Shown: one piece after another, positions 16,055-22,482 of the stretch
How the letters are laid out: every line of letters begins with the position of its first letter
Position numbering within the stretch: the stretch's first letter is position 1
From: Treponema sp.
Lineage (GTDB): Bacteria; Spirochaetota; Spirochaetia; Treponematales; Treponemataceae
DNA length: 23,185 bases
Reading direction: 5' to 3'
Assembly: GCA_018385415.1 (NCBI GenBank)
Contig: JAHAZA010000067.1
Span: forward strand, 1-23,185
The notes under the pieces: model-generated
Databases searched by the model: none
What the model saw: only the letters and a program-made list of their open reading frames with translations
Told to the model about the DNA's origin: nothing
Position numbers and translations under genes: made by a program

Positions 16055-16173
16055 AACAAACCTCAAACTTTCGTCTGAAGATATCATTCATTTATTTTAA
16101 ATTTTTACGCACAATATTTCGAGAAAAAAAAAATTAATTTGATTGTGTCACGGAATTTCAAAATTCCCTTTGA

Positions 16174-17064
16174 CTAATCCCAGAATGAATAGTCATCGGA
16201 TATACCGTATTCTTCACAATTTTTTTGAATTGCAGGAAGTACTTCGTCAAAATAAAAACGGTCTTCGATTTTAGAGCCACCGCAAGTGTGACCGATACGG
16301 CGGTCTGTACGCACTGCTTCGCCATGATAGTCACTTCCGGCAGAAACAATAAATCCCAGATCCCGTGCAAGTTCCTCAAGACGCTGACACTCACTTGTTC
16401 TGGCTCCAGGATGATATGCTTCAAGCCCAACAATTCCCCGCTCTTTTAAATCTTCCATTACACCGCGGATTTTACCCCAGCTGACATAAATTGAAAGAGG
16501 ATGAGCCATCACAGGAATTCCACCGGAACATTTAATTGCTTCAATGGCTTTATTCAAATCAGCGCCTACACGATCAACATACCATGGGCAGTGTTTACCA
16601 AGATATTTATCAAAAGCCATCTGGCGAGTTTTTACGATTTTCTTTTCTACCATGTATGCAGCAAAATGAGGGCGTCCAAGACATTTAGTTCTGTTTGCAG
16701 CCTGAATTTCTTCAAGACTTACATCATAGCCTGCTTCACGCATTTTTTCGATGATTTCACGATTTCGCCCGTCGCGGCCCTCCCGAAGTTCATCTAAAAT
16801 AGTCTGCAAATCCGGACTGATTTTTTTTAACCCAAGTCCAAGAAGATGAAATTCCCCGGTAGGCCATTCTATATTTAGCTCTGTGCCGGGAACAAAAATA
16901 ATACCGGCCTTATCACATGCCTTTTTTGCTTCTTTTAAGCCGTCAATTGTATCATGGTCAGTAAGGGCCAGAACCTTTATATTACGATCCTGAGCTTTTT
17001 GAACGAGATCCTCAGGTGAATAGATTCCGTCTGAAGCTGTGGAATGTGTGTGCAAATCAATCAT
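16174..17064 (-). CDS. PHP-domain metal-dependent phosphoesterase
   Basis: A 296-residue PHP protein of the YciV/RNase AM (nucleoside 3',5'-bisphosphate phosphatase) group. The metal motifs are in order: DLHTHSTASDG at residues 3-13, LTDHDTIDG near 34-42, VPGTELNI near 58-65, GRPHFAAYM, VMAHPLS, LEAYHPGA and SAGSDYHG. This group removes phosphate from pAp-type nucleotides and trims RNA 5' ends in E. coli; assignment here is by motif order and length. It is full length. The start ATG at 17064 has no Shine-Dalgarno; TGCTATATT ends 7 nt before it, across seven T residues. It lies downstream of the divergent CRP-like gene promoter region and upstream of comM on the same strand, about 120 bp apart. 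Confidence 0.88.
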   Translation of the reverse strand: MIDLHTHSTASDGIYSPEDLVQKAQDRNIKVLALTDHDTIDGLKEAKKACDKAGIIFVPGTELNIEWPTGEFHLLGLGLKKISPDLQTILDELREGRDGRNREIIEKMREAGYDVSLEEIQAANRTKCLGRPHFAAYMVEKKIVKTRQMAFDKYLGKHCPWYVDRVGADLNKAIEAIKCSGGIPVMAHPLSIYVSWGKIRGVMEDLKERGIVGLEAYHPGARTSECQRLEELARDLGFIVSAGSDYHGEAVRTDRRIGHTCGGSKIEDRFYFDEVLPAIQKNCEEYGISDDYSFWD

Positions 17065-17071
17065 AAAAAAA

Positions 17072-17080
17072 AATATAGCA
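17072..17080 (-). promoter_or_regulatory. Extended -10 promoter of the PHP gene (leaderless)
   Basis: On the minus strand TGC-TATATT ends 7 nt before the ATG at 17064; the gap is all T. The element is identical to that of the histidine kinase gene (2512-2520), with the same 7-nt spacing. Confidence 0.58.
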
Positions 17081-17094
17081 TAAAATGGATTTTT

Positions 17095-17127
17095 TTGACA
17101 TAATGTGGTATCATTTTTTAATATAAT
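17095..17127 (+). promoter_or_regulatory. Candidate promoter of the CRP-like gene
   Basis: A consensus TTGACA (17095-17100) and a consensus TATAAT (17122-17127) are both present, but 21 nt apart, longer than usual. The predicted leader is about 30 nt with GAGG ahead of the ATG. Confidence 0.45.
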
Positions 17128-17163
17128 AGATGTGTTTTAAATAAAAAAGATTGAGGTTTTTCT

Positions 17164-18399
17164 ATGCCAAGGGCAGTGCAGTATTCAAAAGGTTCAATTA
17201 TCTATTTTGCAGGCGACAAAGATGAAAGAATTTACATTCTCCAGACAGGATGCGTAATTCTTACAAGCATCGATGTTGAAACAGGAAATCCTGTTACTGA
17301 ACGGGTTAAAAATGGTGAATTTTTTGGTGCCAAATCTTCTTTAGGAAGATTCCCACGTGAAGAAACTGCTACTGCCCTCTCTGACTCAATCGTTGTTACA
17401 ATGACACTTCAGGAATTCGAAGCAATTTTCTCAAAGAATAAAGATGTTATTATGAAAATGCTTCGTGTATTCTCTGGTCAACTTCGTCAGATACACAAAA
17501 AAACAGAAAGCATTTTAAAGAATAAAATAGATTCTGATCAGGCAGATGGAATGTTCTCAGTTGCAAAATCATTCTATAAAGACGAACAGTATCGTGCATG
17601 CTGTGATGTTTGTATAAAATATCTTACAAACTATCCAACAGCTCCAGACAAAGATTCTGTTGCAAAGATTTATGCTGATGCAAAAATCCGTGCAGAAAAA
17701 CTTGCTGCAAGAAGAAATGCTGCAAATGAAATTTCTGTTACAACAGATGGTGCCCTTGCCCAGTTCAGTCTTCCAGCATTTGAACGCTTCAAAAAACATT
17801 ATGAACCGGAACAGGTTATCATCAGTGAATTTGAACCAGGAAACAGTTTCTATCTGATTCAGTCTGGTCAGGTTCAGCTTGTAAAATGTGTAAACGGCAC
17901 AAAGAAAAATCTCGACATTTTGAAGCCAGGTGAATTTTTCGGAGAAATGGCAATTCTCGATAATTCCCCACGCTCTGCAACATGTATGGCAATTGGTCCT
18001 GTAGAATGTCTTGAATTCAATAAAGAAAACTTTGCACTTTTGATTACTGGAAATCCTCAGCTTGCACTTATTCTTCTTAAACTTTTCTGTAAACGAATAT
18101 ACGATCAGAAACGTCGTTTAAGAATTCTTGTTATTAAAGACTACGCTGCTCGTATTGCAGATGTATTCCTCATGTATGATGAAATGAATCCTGTTTCTAA
18201 CCCAATGGAACATCAGCGTAAGTTCAACATTACAGTTCAGGATATTTCTCATTGGTCAGGCTTAACTCCTGAAGTAACTCGTGATGAAATAAACAAATAT
18301 GTTGAAAAGAGAAAAGTTGAAGTTCATGATAACTACATGGTTGTAACAAATATTTCGGATATGAAACGCATCGTTGATTCGAAAATTTCAAACAACTAA
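17164..18399 (+). CDS. Regulator with two cyclic-nucleotide-binding domains and a C-terminal winged helix (CRP/FNR-like)
   Basis: A 411-residue cytoplasmic protein. The first cNMP-binding fold (about residues 5-115) is divergent: its phosphate-binding cassette reads FFGAKSSLGRFPREETA. The middle (about 120-200) is helical and TPR-like (MFSVAKSFYKDEQYRACCDV). The second cNMP domain (about 205-310) has a near-canonical cassette FFGEMAILDNSPRSATC, with Glu and Arg positioned to hold a cyclic nucleotide. The tail (about 345-405, ITVQDISHWSGLTPEVTRDEINKYVEKRKVEV) resembles the winged helix of CRP/FNR proteins. The doubled domain and TPR-like spacer are not the classical single-domain CRP. Ligand and targets are unknown. 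The start is set by GAGG about 7 nt upstream. An AT-only hairpin and then tRNA-Thr follow. Confidence 0.85.
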   Translation: MPRAVQYSKGSIIYFAGDKDERIYILQTGCVILTSIDVETGNPVTERVKNGEFFGAKSSLGRFPREETATALSDSIVVTMTLQEFEAIFSKNKDVIMKMLRVFSGQLRQIHKKTESILKNKIDSDQADGMFSVAKSFYKDEQYRACCDVCIKYLTNYPTAPDKDSVAKIYADAKIRAEKLAARRNAANEISVTTDGALAQFSLPAFERFKKHYEPEQVIISEFEPGNSFYLIQSGQVQLVKCVNGTKKNLDILKPGEFFGEMAILDNSPRSATCMAIGPVECLEFNKENFALLITGNPQLALILLKLFCKRIYDQKRRLRILVIKDYAARIADVFLMYDEMNPVSNPMEHQRKFNITVQDISHWSGLTPEVTRDEINKYVEKRKVEVHDNYMVVTNISDMKRIVDSKISNN

Positions 18400-18400
18400 T

Positions 18401-18422
18401 TTTTATTTTATTCAAAATAAAA
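18401..18422 (+). terminator. AT-only hairpin after the CRP-like gene
   Basis: TTTTATTTT and AAAATAAAA pair over 9 bp around ATTC. It contains no G-C pair and no following T-run, so termination is doubtful; a seven-T stretch at 18451-18457 is 30 nt further on. Confidence 0.35.
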
Positions 18423-18463
18423 CAAATTAAACTATTAGAGGTTTAGTCTGTTTTTTTATATTT

Positions 18464-18536
18464 GCCAAATTAGCTCACCTGGTAGAGCAGCTCCCTCGTA
18501 ACGAGCAGGTACTCGGTTCAAGTCCGGGATTTGGCT
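18464..18536 (+). tRNA. tRNA-Thr, anticodon CGT
   Basis: 73 nt. Acceptor GCCAAAT/ATTTGGC, D stem GCTC/GAGC, T arm CTCGG-TTCAAGT-CCGGG (one wobble), discriminator T, CCA not encoded. The anticodon loop CTCGTAA places CGT at 18497-18499, reading ACG. The anticodon stem GCTCC/CGAGC has a C-C mismatch at its loop-proximal pair (31-39). No promoter is evident: the nearest TATATT ends one base before the tRNA. Confidence 0.93.
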
Positions 18537-18544
18537 TATAAGCA

Positions 18545-18699
18545 TCGCTATCTGAAATCCATCCGAAATCGGCAAAAACCGTAGTTTTTTCTGCATAACT
18601 TTCCTTAGCGTAATTCAAGAAGTTGTGCCAGACCAAGTAATTATTCAGATACTTTATAGCGAATGTCATTTGCAGATACACGACACTTTTTACAGACAT
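18545..18699 (-). pseudogene. Probable transposase C-terminal remnant (IS1595/ISXO2-like)
   Basis: A minus-strand frame reads FAIKYLNNYLVWHNFLNYAKE and continues SYAEKTTVFADF. This resembles the C-terminal end of ISXO2-like (IS1595-family) transposases, which have a TKYLxNYLxW-type motif. No DDE residues or N-terminal half are present, and the frame then runs through the tRNA antisense, which is not coding. It sits between the tRNA-Thr 3' end and the GH3 pseudogene, starting only a few bases after the GH3 stop. The assignment is by motif memory and needs a protein search. Confidence 0.35.
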
Positions 18700-18705
18700 A
18701 GCCTT

Positions 18706-20780
18706 TTATTTTGACAATTCTTTATTTGTCTCTTCAATGAATTTTACAACTTCTTCATCTTTCATATTAATGAAACTTCTCAACGCACGAAGAGGCATTG
18801 AGCGGAGCATTGCAAGCATCATTTCATCACTTACTGATTCCTTTTCGCTTTCACTTCTATCACCCAGCATTTCATCCATAAAGCTTTTTACAAGTGGTTC
18901 TGCACATTTTGCTGCAACCGGATGTTCAAGCATTTCCTCAAGAACTGTATTTTCATTAATTTTGAAAACACCTTTTGCAGTCGATGTAACATTCACTTTT
19001 GCTTTCAATCTGATGTCAGTACAAGATGCACCTGCAGAGATTAAATATTCACCTGTTGGGGCATACCAGTCTCCAATCTCTGTATTCCAGAATGCAAACG
19101 ATCGTTTGTCCAAAGTCATTGTTACAACTTTAGATTCCTTTGGATTAAGCTGAACTTTTGTAAACGCTTTAAGTTCTTTTACCGGACGGTCTTCATGTGT
19201 TCCTGTAAGTTCTGATACATAAAGCTGAACGATTTCTTTTCCAGAAACTTTTCCAGTATTTGTAATTTTTACGCTAACTTCAAGTTTGTCTGTATCAAGA
19301 ATATTTTTTGATGAAAGTTTAAGGTCGGAATATTCAAAGGTTGTGTAGCTTAATCCATGCCCAAATGGGAACTGAACTTTCATTTCTTTTTTGTCATAAT
19401 AACGGTAACCGATGTATATTCCTTCTGCGTAATTTACATCCTGTCCGTTTCCTGGAAAGTTCAGGAATGTAGGATTGTCAGAAGTTTTTACAGGGAAAGT
19501 TTCAGCAAGCTTACCGCATGGATTTGCCTTTCCGAAGAGAAGATCAATCTGTGCTGTTCCAACTGATTCACCTGCAAGATAGCTTTCAAGAATTCCTTTT
19601 ACATCATTTACCCAAGGCATTTCAACAGGTGAACCGTTATGCAAAACTACAACAACGTTTTTATTTACCTTTGCGATTTCAGAAATAAGCACATCCTGAT
19701 TCTGAGGCATCTTCATGTCTTTTCTATCATAACCTTCACTTTCGTAACTGTCAGGAAGTCCTGCAAAGATTACGACTGTTTTTGCTTTCTTGGAAGCTTC
19801 AATTGCTTCTGGCAAAAGCTTTTTATCTTTTTTTTCTTTTACATCATAACCCTGAACGTAATTTACTTTTAATCCACAAGCCTTTGCAGCATCAAGGGCA
19901 GAAGTTACTTTCCAAGTGTTGATGTGAGCACTTCCACCGCCTTCATAGCGAGGAGTTTTTGCAAACTCACCCACAAACAGAATTGATTCTGCATCTTTTT
20001 CTTTAAGTGGAAGAATATTCTTCTCATTCTTCAAAAGTACCATTGATTCTTTTGCAATTTCTGCAACGAGTTTATGATGAGCTTCCTTATCAAAATTTCC
20101 TTCTGTTTTTCCATCTACAAATTTGAATACAATGCGAAGAATGCGTTCTACGGTTTTATCAAGAACAGACTGTTTTAATTTTCCGCTTTTAACAGCTTCA
20201 ACAATCTGACGGTCAGTTGTTCCACCGCTATCAGGCATCTCAAGATCAAGACCTGCAACAAGTCCTTCAACGCGCTTATTTACAGCCCCCCAGTCAGAAA
20301 CTACATATCCGTCAAAGCCCCATTCCTTTCTGAGAACATCTGTCAAAAGCCATTTATTTTCAGAAGCAAACACTCCGTTAATTCTGTTATATGAACACAT
20401 TACTGTATCAGGCTTTCCTTCCTTTACAGTTTTTTCAAATGCAGGAAAATAAATTTCACGGATTGTTCTTTCATCAACATTGCTGGAACATGACATTCAT
20501 CACCGATTGTTGCGCCTTCCTTTTCAAGAAGTTCAGGATCAAAGGAACATGCTGTAAGACAGCCGCTGGGATAACAGACAGCCTTGATACTTTCATTTAC
20601 ACCAAGATGGTCAGCCTTATCGTCCTGTTTACGAAGTCCACAAGGACCATCACTTACCATTACTGACGGAATGCCAAGACGTTCAACAGGTTTTGTGTGC
20701 CAGAAATCAAGACCAGAACAAAGCCCTGCTTTTTCTTCAAGTGTCATCTGTTTAACTAAATCTTTAATATTATGTTTCAT
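18706..20780 (-). pseudogene. GH3 beta-glucosidase, broken by internal deletion and frameshift
   Basis: Two frames together make one family GH3 glycosidase. The 5' part (from ATG 20780, AGGAG 6 nt upstream, TATAGT at 20798-20803) encodes the usual N-terminus: MTLEEKAGLCSGLDFWHTKP, SDGPCGLRK and ending GATIGDEC near 20493. The 3' part resumes in another frame at NVDERTIREIYFPAFE and holds the nucleophile motif VVSDWGAV, the (alpha/beta)6 sandwich domain, a fibronectin-III-like domain (FGHGLSYTTFEYSDL onward) and a helical tail of about 85 residues seen in some GH3 enzymes. Between them about 70 residues are missing: the segment that in GH3 enzymes carries the GPGxNIKRSPLGGRNFEYxSEDP and KHF motifs, which bind substrate. 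No secretion signal is present, so the intact enzyme was cytoplasmic. An assembly error cannot be excluded. Confidence 0.88.
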
Positions 20781-20948
20781 TGTATCTCCTGAAAAAAACT
20801 ATAAGAAATAGATGCATTTATTTTATCACAGTTTGGAAAATACAACAGTTTGTATTTAGCTTTTTTGCTAAGGGAATATTTAAACAAAAATAAGTACGGC
20901 AGGATGTTCGCTCACAATCTTTATGACTACCAGTACTGCCGTACCTGT

Positions 20949-20994
20949 AAAAAAAATATCGTGCAAAGCACAAAAGTACTTTGCACGATATTTT
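20949..20994 (-). terminator. Terminator of the SUMF1-like lipoprotein gene
   Basis: A perfect 16-bp stem (20953-20968 with 20979-20994) and 10-nt loop. On the minus strand it merges into eight T, making it a strong rho-independent terminator about 110 nt after the lipoprotein stop codon. On the plus strand the T-run is only four. Confidence 0.85.
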
Positions 20995-21054
20995 CCGGTT
21001 TACCCTATATGGTTCTGTGGGTTGGCGTTAAAGAGTAAGCTGCGCGGACCCGCA

Positions 21055-21072
21055 CTTCCGCGTAAGCGGAAG
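21055..21072. repeat. 7-bp GC-rich hairpin with 4-nt loop downstream of the lipoprotein gene
   Basis: CTTCCGC and GCGGAAG pair perfectly around GTAA. It lies 34 bp after the stop codon of the minus-strand lipoprotein gene. Short stems with 4-nt loops just after a variable region are a known feature of DGR targets; a simple terminator role is less likely because no strong T-run follows on the minus strand. Confidence 0.55.
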
Positions 21073-21096
21073 ATTTTAATAATTTCCTTACAGAGC

Positions 21097-21116
21097 CAGC
21101 CAACGCTAGTTGGCTG
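21097..21116. repeat. 8-bp hairpin with 4-nt loop over the lipoprotein stop codon
   Basis: CAGCCAAC and GTTGGCTG pair perfectly around GCTA; the loop contains the TAG stop codon of the minus-strand gene (21106-21108). Its position at the very end of the variable-region-like sequence is what makes it notable. Confidence 0.6.
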
Positions 21117-22173
21117 AGCGAACAAGGCGAAAGCCAATGTTATTTTGCCTGTACGACGGAGCTTCGCTGACCCGTTTGCAAACAGACGTGTAGTTGGCAA
21201 TGCAGCTCCAAGCTCCACCCCGTAAGATATGCTTAGAACCCGACGACGAGCCGAGCGGGTCGGTTTCCTCTCCTGTGCTTACAACGCCGGGCCCGTCGTA
21301 ACACCATTCCCACACGTTTCCGCTCATGTCGTATATGCCCAGTGCGTTTGGTGCTTTCAGACCTTTTTGATGTGTACCAAAACCTGCAGTTCCTTCTTTC
21401 ATCTCTGTTGATGTAGTTGTACCACCATTACAAGTGTTGTACCAGTACCAGCCCACTGCATCAAGACCAGTGTTGCTTTTTGAATCGTAGCTTGTTTCAG
21501 CTGCTGTATTGGCTCCGCTAAAGGTATAGTCCCAGTCTGCTTTACTTGGGTCGCCTCCACGAGCTGCGTATTCCCATTCTGCTTCTGTAGGCAAGCGATA
21601 GCCGTTCTTTGTATGGTCAGGTGTTACAGTTGCACTACTTATGAATTTTATTGAAACTGTCTCATTTCCGCTTGCTCCTGCACTCGGATAACTTACCGTT
21701 TTAGTCTCAGTATTATTAATCGTGTAGACAGGCTCAAGTCCTTCCTTTTTACTCAAAAGGTTACAGAAATATACTGCATCATACCATGATACGTTTTCTA
21801 CAGGGCGTTCGTAATCTTCTTCTCCTGCAGCCATTACATATTTTGTTGGCTTTAATGTGCTGAAGCTTGGGTCTGCCGTTATTCCCAAAGTGTTAAGGCT
21901 TGTATCTTCCATTATTGCCTTGTACTGGGCCTTTGTTACCTCGTACTTTGACATATAAAAGTCGCTCAAGGTCACAGTGCGTCCTTCTATAAATACACCG
22001 GCGTAATTGTTTGTGTTTGACTTTCCTGTAACTGTTCCGCCTTTTACTTTTACAAAGCCTTTCGGAATACTTACTCCACTGTTACCTGTTCCAGACGAAG
22101 GATTTGAACATCCTGCAACTGTAAGTGCCATTAACATTGCCGCAAGTGCGGCAAACCATTTGTGTTTTTTCAT
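21106..22173 (-). CDS. SUMF1/FGE-fold lipoprotein, possible DGR variable protein
   Basis: A 355-residue exported lipoprotein. The signal peptide ends in the lipobox LTVAGC with Cys22 as lipidation site, followed by a Ser/Gly-rich linker. Residues about 38-355 form a formylglycine-generating-enzyme (SUMF1) fold: YEVTKAQYKAIM, RPVENVSWYDAVYFCNLLSKKEGL, YRLPTEAEWEYAARGG, NALGIYDMSGNVWEWCYDG and the C-terminal HILRGGAWS...NNIGFRLVRSAN. The Cys spacing after RGGAW (i, i+8) does not match the catalytic pair of true FGEs (i, i+5), so sulfatase activation is unlikely; a ligand-binding C-type-lectin-like role is more plausible. In Treponema denticola the DGR target TvpA has this fold with its variable region at the same C-terminal place. 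The start follows AGAGG 5 nt upstream. Confidence 0.85.
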   Translation of the reverse strand: MKKHKWFAALAAMLMALTVAGCSNPSSGTGNSGVSIPKGFVKVKGGTVTGKSNTNNYAGVFIEGRTVTLSDFYMSKYEVTKAQYKAIMEDTSLNTLGITADPSFSTLKPTKYVMAAGEEDYERPVENVSWYDAVYFCNLLSKKEGLEPVYTINNTETKTVSYPSAGASGNETVSIKFISSATVTPDHTKNGYRLPTEAEWEYAARGGDPSKADWDYTFSGANTAAETSYDSKSNTGLDAVGWYWYNTCNGGTTTSTEMKEGTAGFGTHQKGLKAPNALGIYDMSGNVWEWCYDGPGVVSTGEETDPLGSSSGSKHILRGGAWSCIANYTSVCKRVSEAPSYRQNNIGFRLVRSAN

Positions 22174-22203
22174 AATTACCTCTGTTTATAAAAAAGTTAT
22201 TTA

Positions 22204-22255
22204 AAACAAAAAGGCACAGCTTCCTGCCGCCAAAAAGCAGAAACCTGTGCCTTTT
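22204..22255 (-). terminator. Terminator or attenuator stem in the lipoprotein leader
   Basis: AAAAGGCACAG and CTGTGCCTTTT pair perfectly (22209-22219 with 22245-22255); an inner CTGC/GCAG stem is possible. On the minus strand TTTTTGTTTT follows. It could end transcripts from the gene at 22483 or act as an attenuator between the promoter at 22414-22442 and the lipoprotein start. Confidence 0.65.
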
Positions 22256-22302
22256 AAAATTTTCAACTATTGTATATTTACTATCTGTACATTCTTCGCC
22301 TA

Positions 22303-22370
22303 GAGAACTGAGAACTGAGAACTGAGAACTGAGAACTGAGAACTGAGAACTGAGAACTGAGAACTGAGAA
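22303..22370. repeat. Tandem repeat of the 7-mer GAGAACT, nine perfect copies
   Basis: Nine uninterrupted copies at 22303-22365 plus a partial one (GAGAA). The unit is not a multiple of three and the array is perfect, so slipped-strand copy-number change is expected. It lies in the predicted 5' leader of the lipoprotein gene, downstream of the promoter. Confidence 0.97.
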
Positions 22371-22413
22371 ACGCTACTCTTTTCCGATTTTTGTGTCAAT
22401 AACATATTCAACT

Positions 22414-22442
22414 ATTATAACTCAAATTTCGTGGAAATACAA
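22414..22442 (-). promoter_or_regulatory. Candidate promoter driving the repeat-bearing lipoprotein leader
   Basis: On the minus strand TTGTAT (22437-22442), a 17-nt spacer, TATAAT (22414-22419). Transcription would begin near 22407, about 40 nt before the heptamer array and 234 nt before the lipoprotein ATG. A TTGACA at 22392-22397 (minus) could be part of a second promoter but has no good -10. Confidence 0.6.
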
Positions 22443-22482
22443 ATATGATTTTTTGAAAAGGGGCTGATTTCTTTTATGCACC

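Larger units (their letters stand above)
20781..21105. other. 325-bp spacer rich in hairpins, no gene
   Basis: No supported gene. It holds the GH3 promoter and ribosome-binding site at the left, a 9-bp inverted repeat GTACGGCAG/CTGCCGTAC (20894-20902 with 20936-20944) with a 33-nt loop, a strong minus-strand terminator, and a 7-bp hairpin just after the lipoprotein gene. The right half is clearly richer in G+C than the left. Confidence 0.6.
22174..22482. other. 309-bp leader/spacer with promoter, heptamer repeats and attenuator-like stem
   Basis: No supported gene. From right to left on the minus strand it contains a good promoter, nine 7-bp tandem repeats, a terminator-like hairpin and the Shine-Dalgarno of the lipoprotein gene. 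A minus-strand open frame through the repeats (to 22082) exists but overlaps the lipoprotein start and is not called as a gene. Confidence 0.7.

Noticed and set aside
16133..16173. GGAATT/AATTCC stem after the PHP gene as a terminator
   Set aside because: The stem is only 6 bp, and the T-run on the minus strand is about 25 nt away.
18475..18545. Minus-strand open frame continuing through the tRNA-Thr region
   Set aside because: It is the antisense of a well-formed tRNA; only the part beyond the tRNA is considered as a possible transposase remnant.
21020..21045. Possible sigma-54 -24/-12 site (TTGGC...GC)
   Set aside because: The GG-to-GC spacing is 13 nt instead of 10 and no gene start follows.
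22303..22370. Heptamer array as a CRISPR
   Set aside because: The units are 7 bp, contiguous and without spacers.
22082..22411. Minus-strand frame of about 109 codons made of SQFSVLS repeats
   Set aside because: It is a translation of the heptamer array and overlaps the lipoprotein start in another frame; no family resemblance. Its possible role as a leader frame is raised only as a finding.
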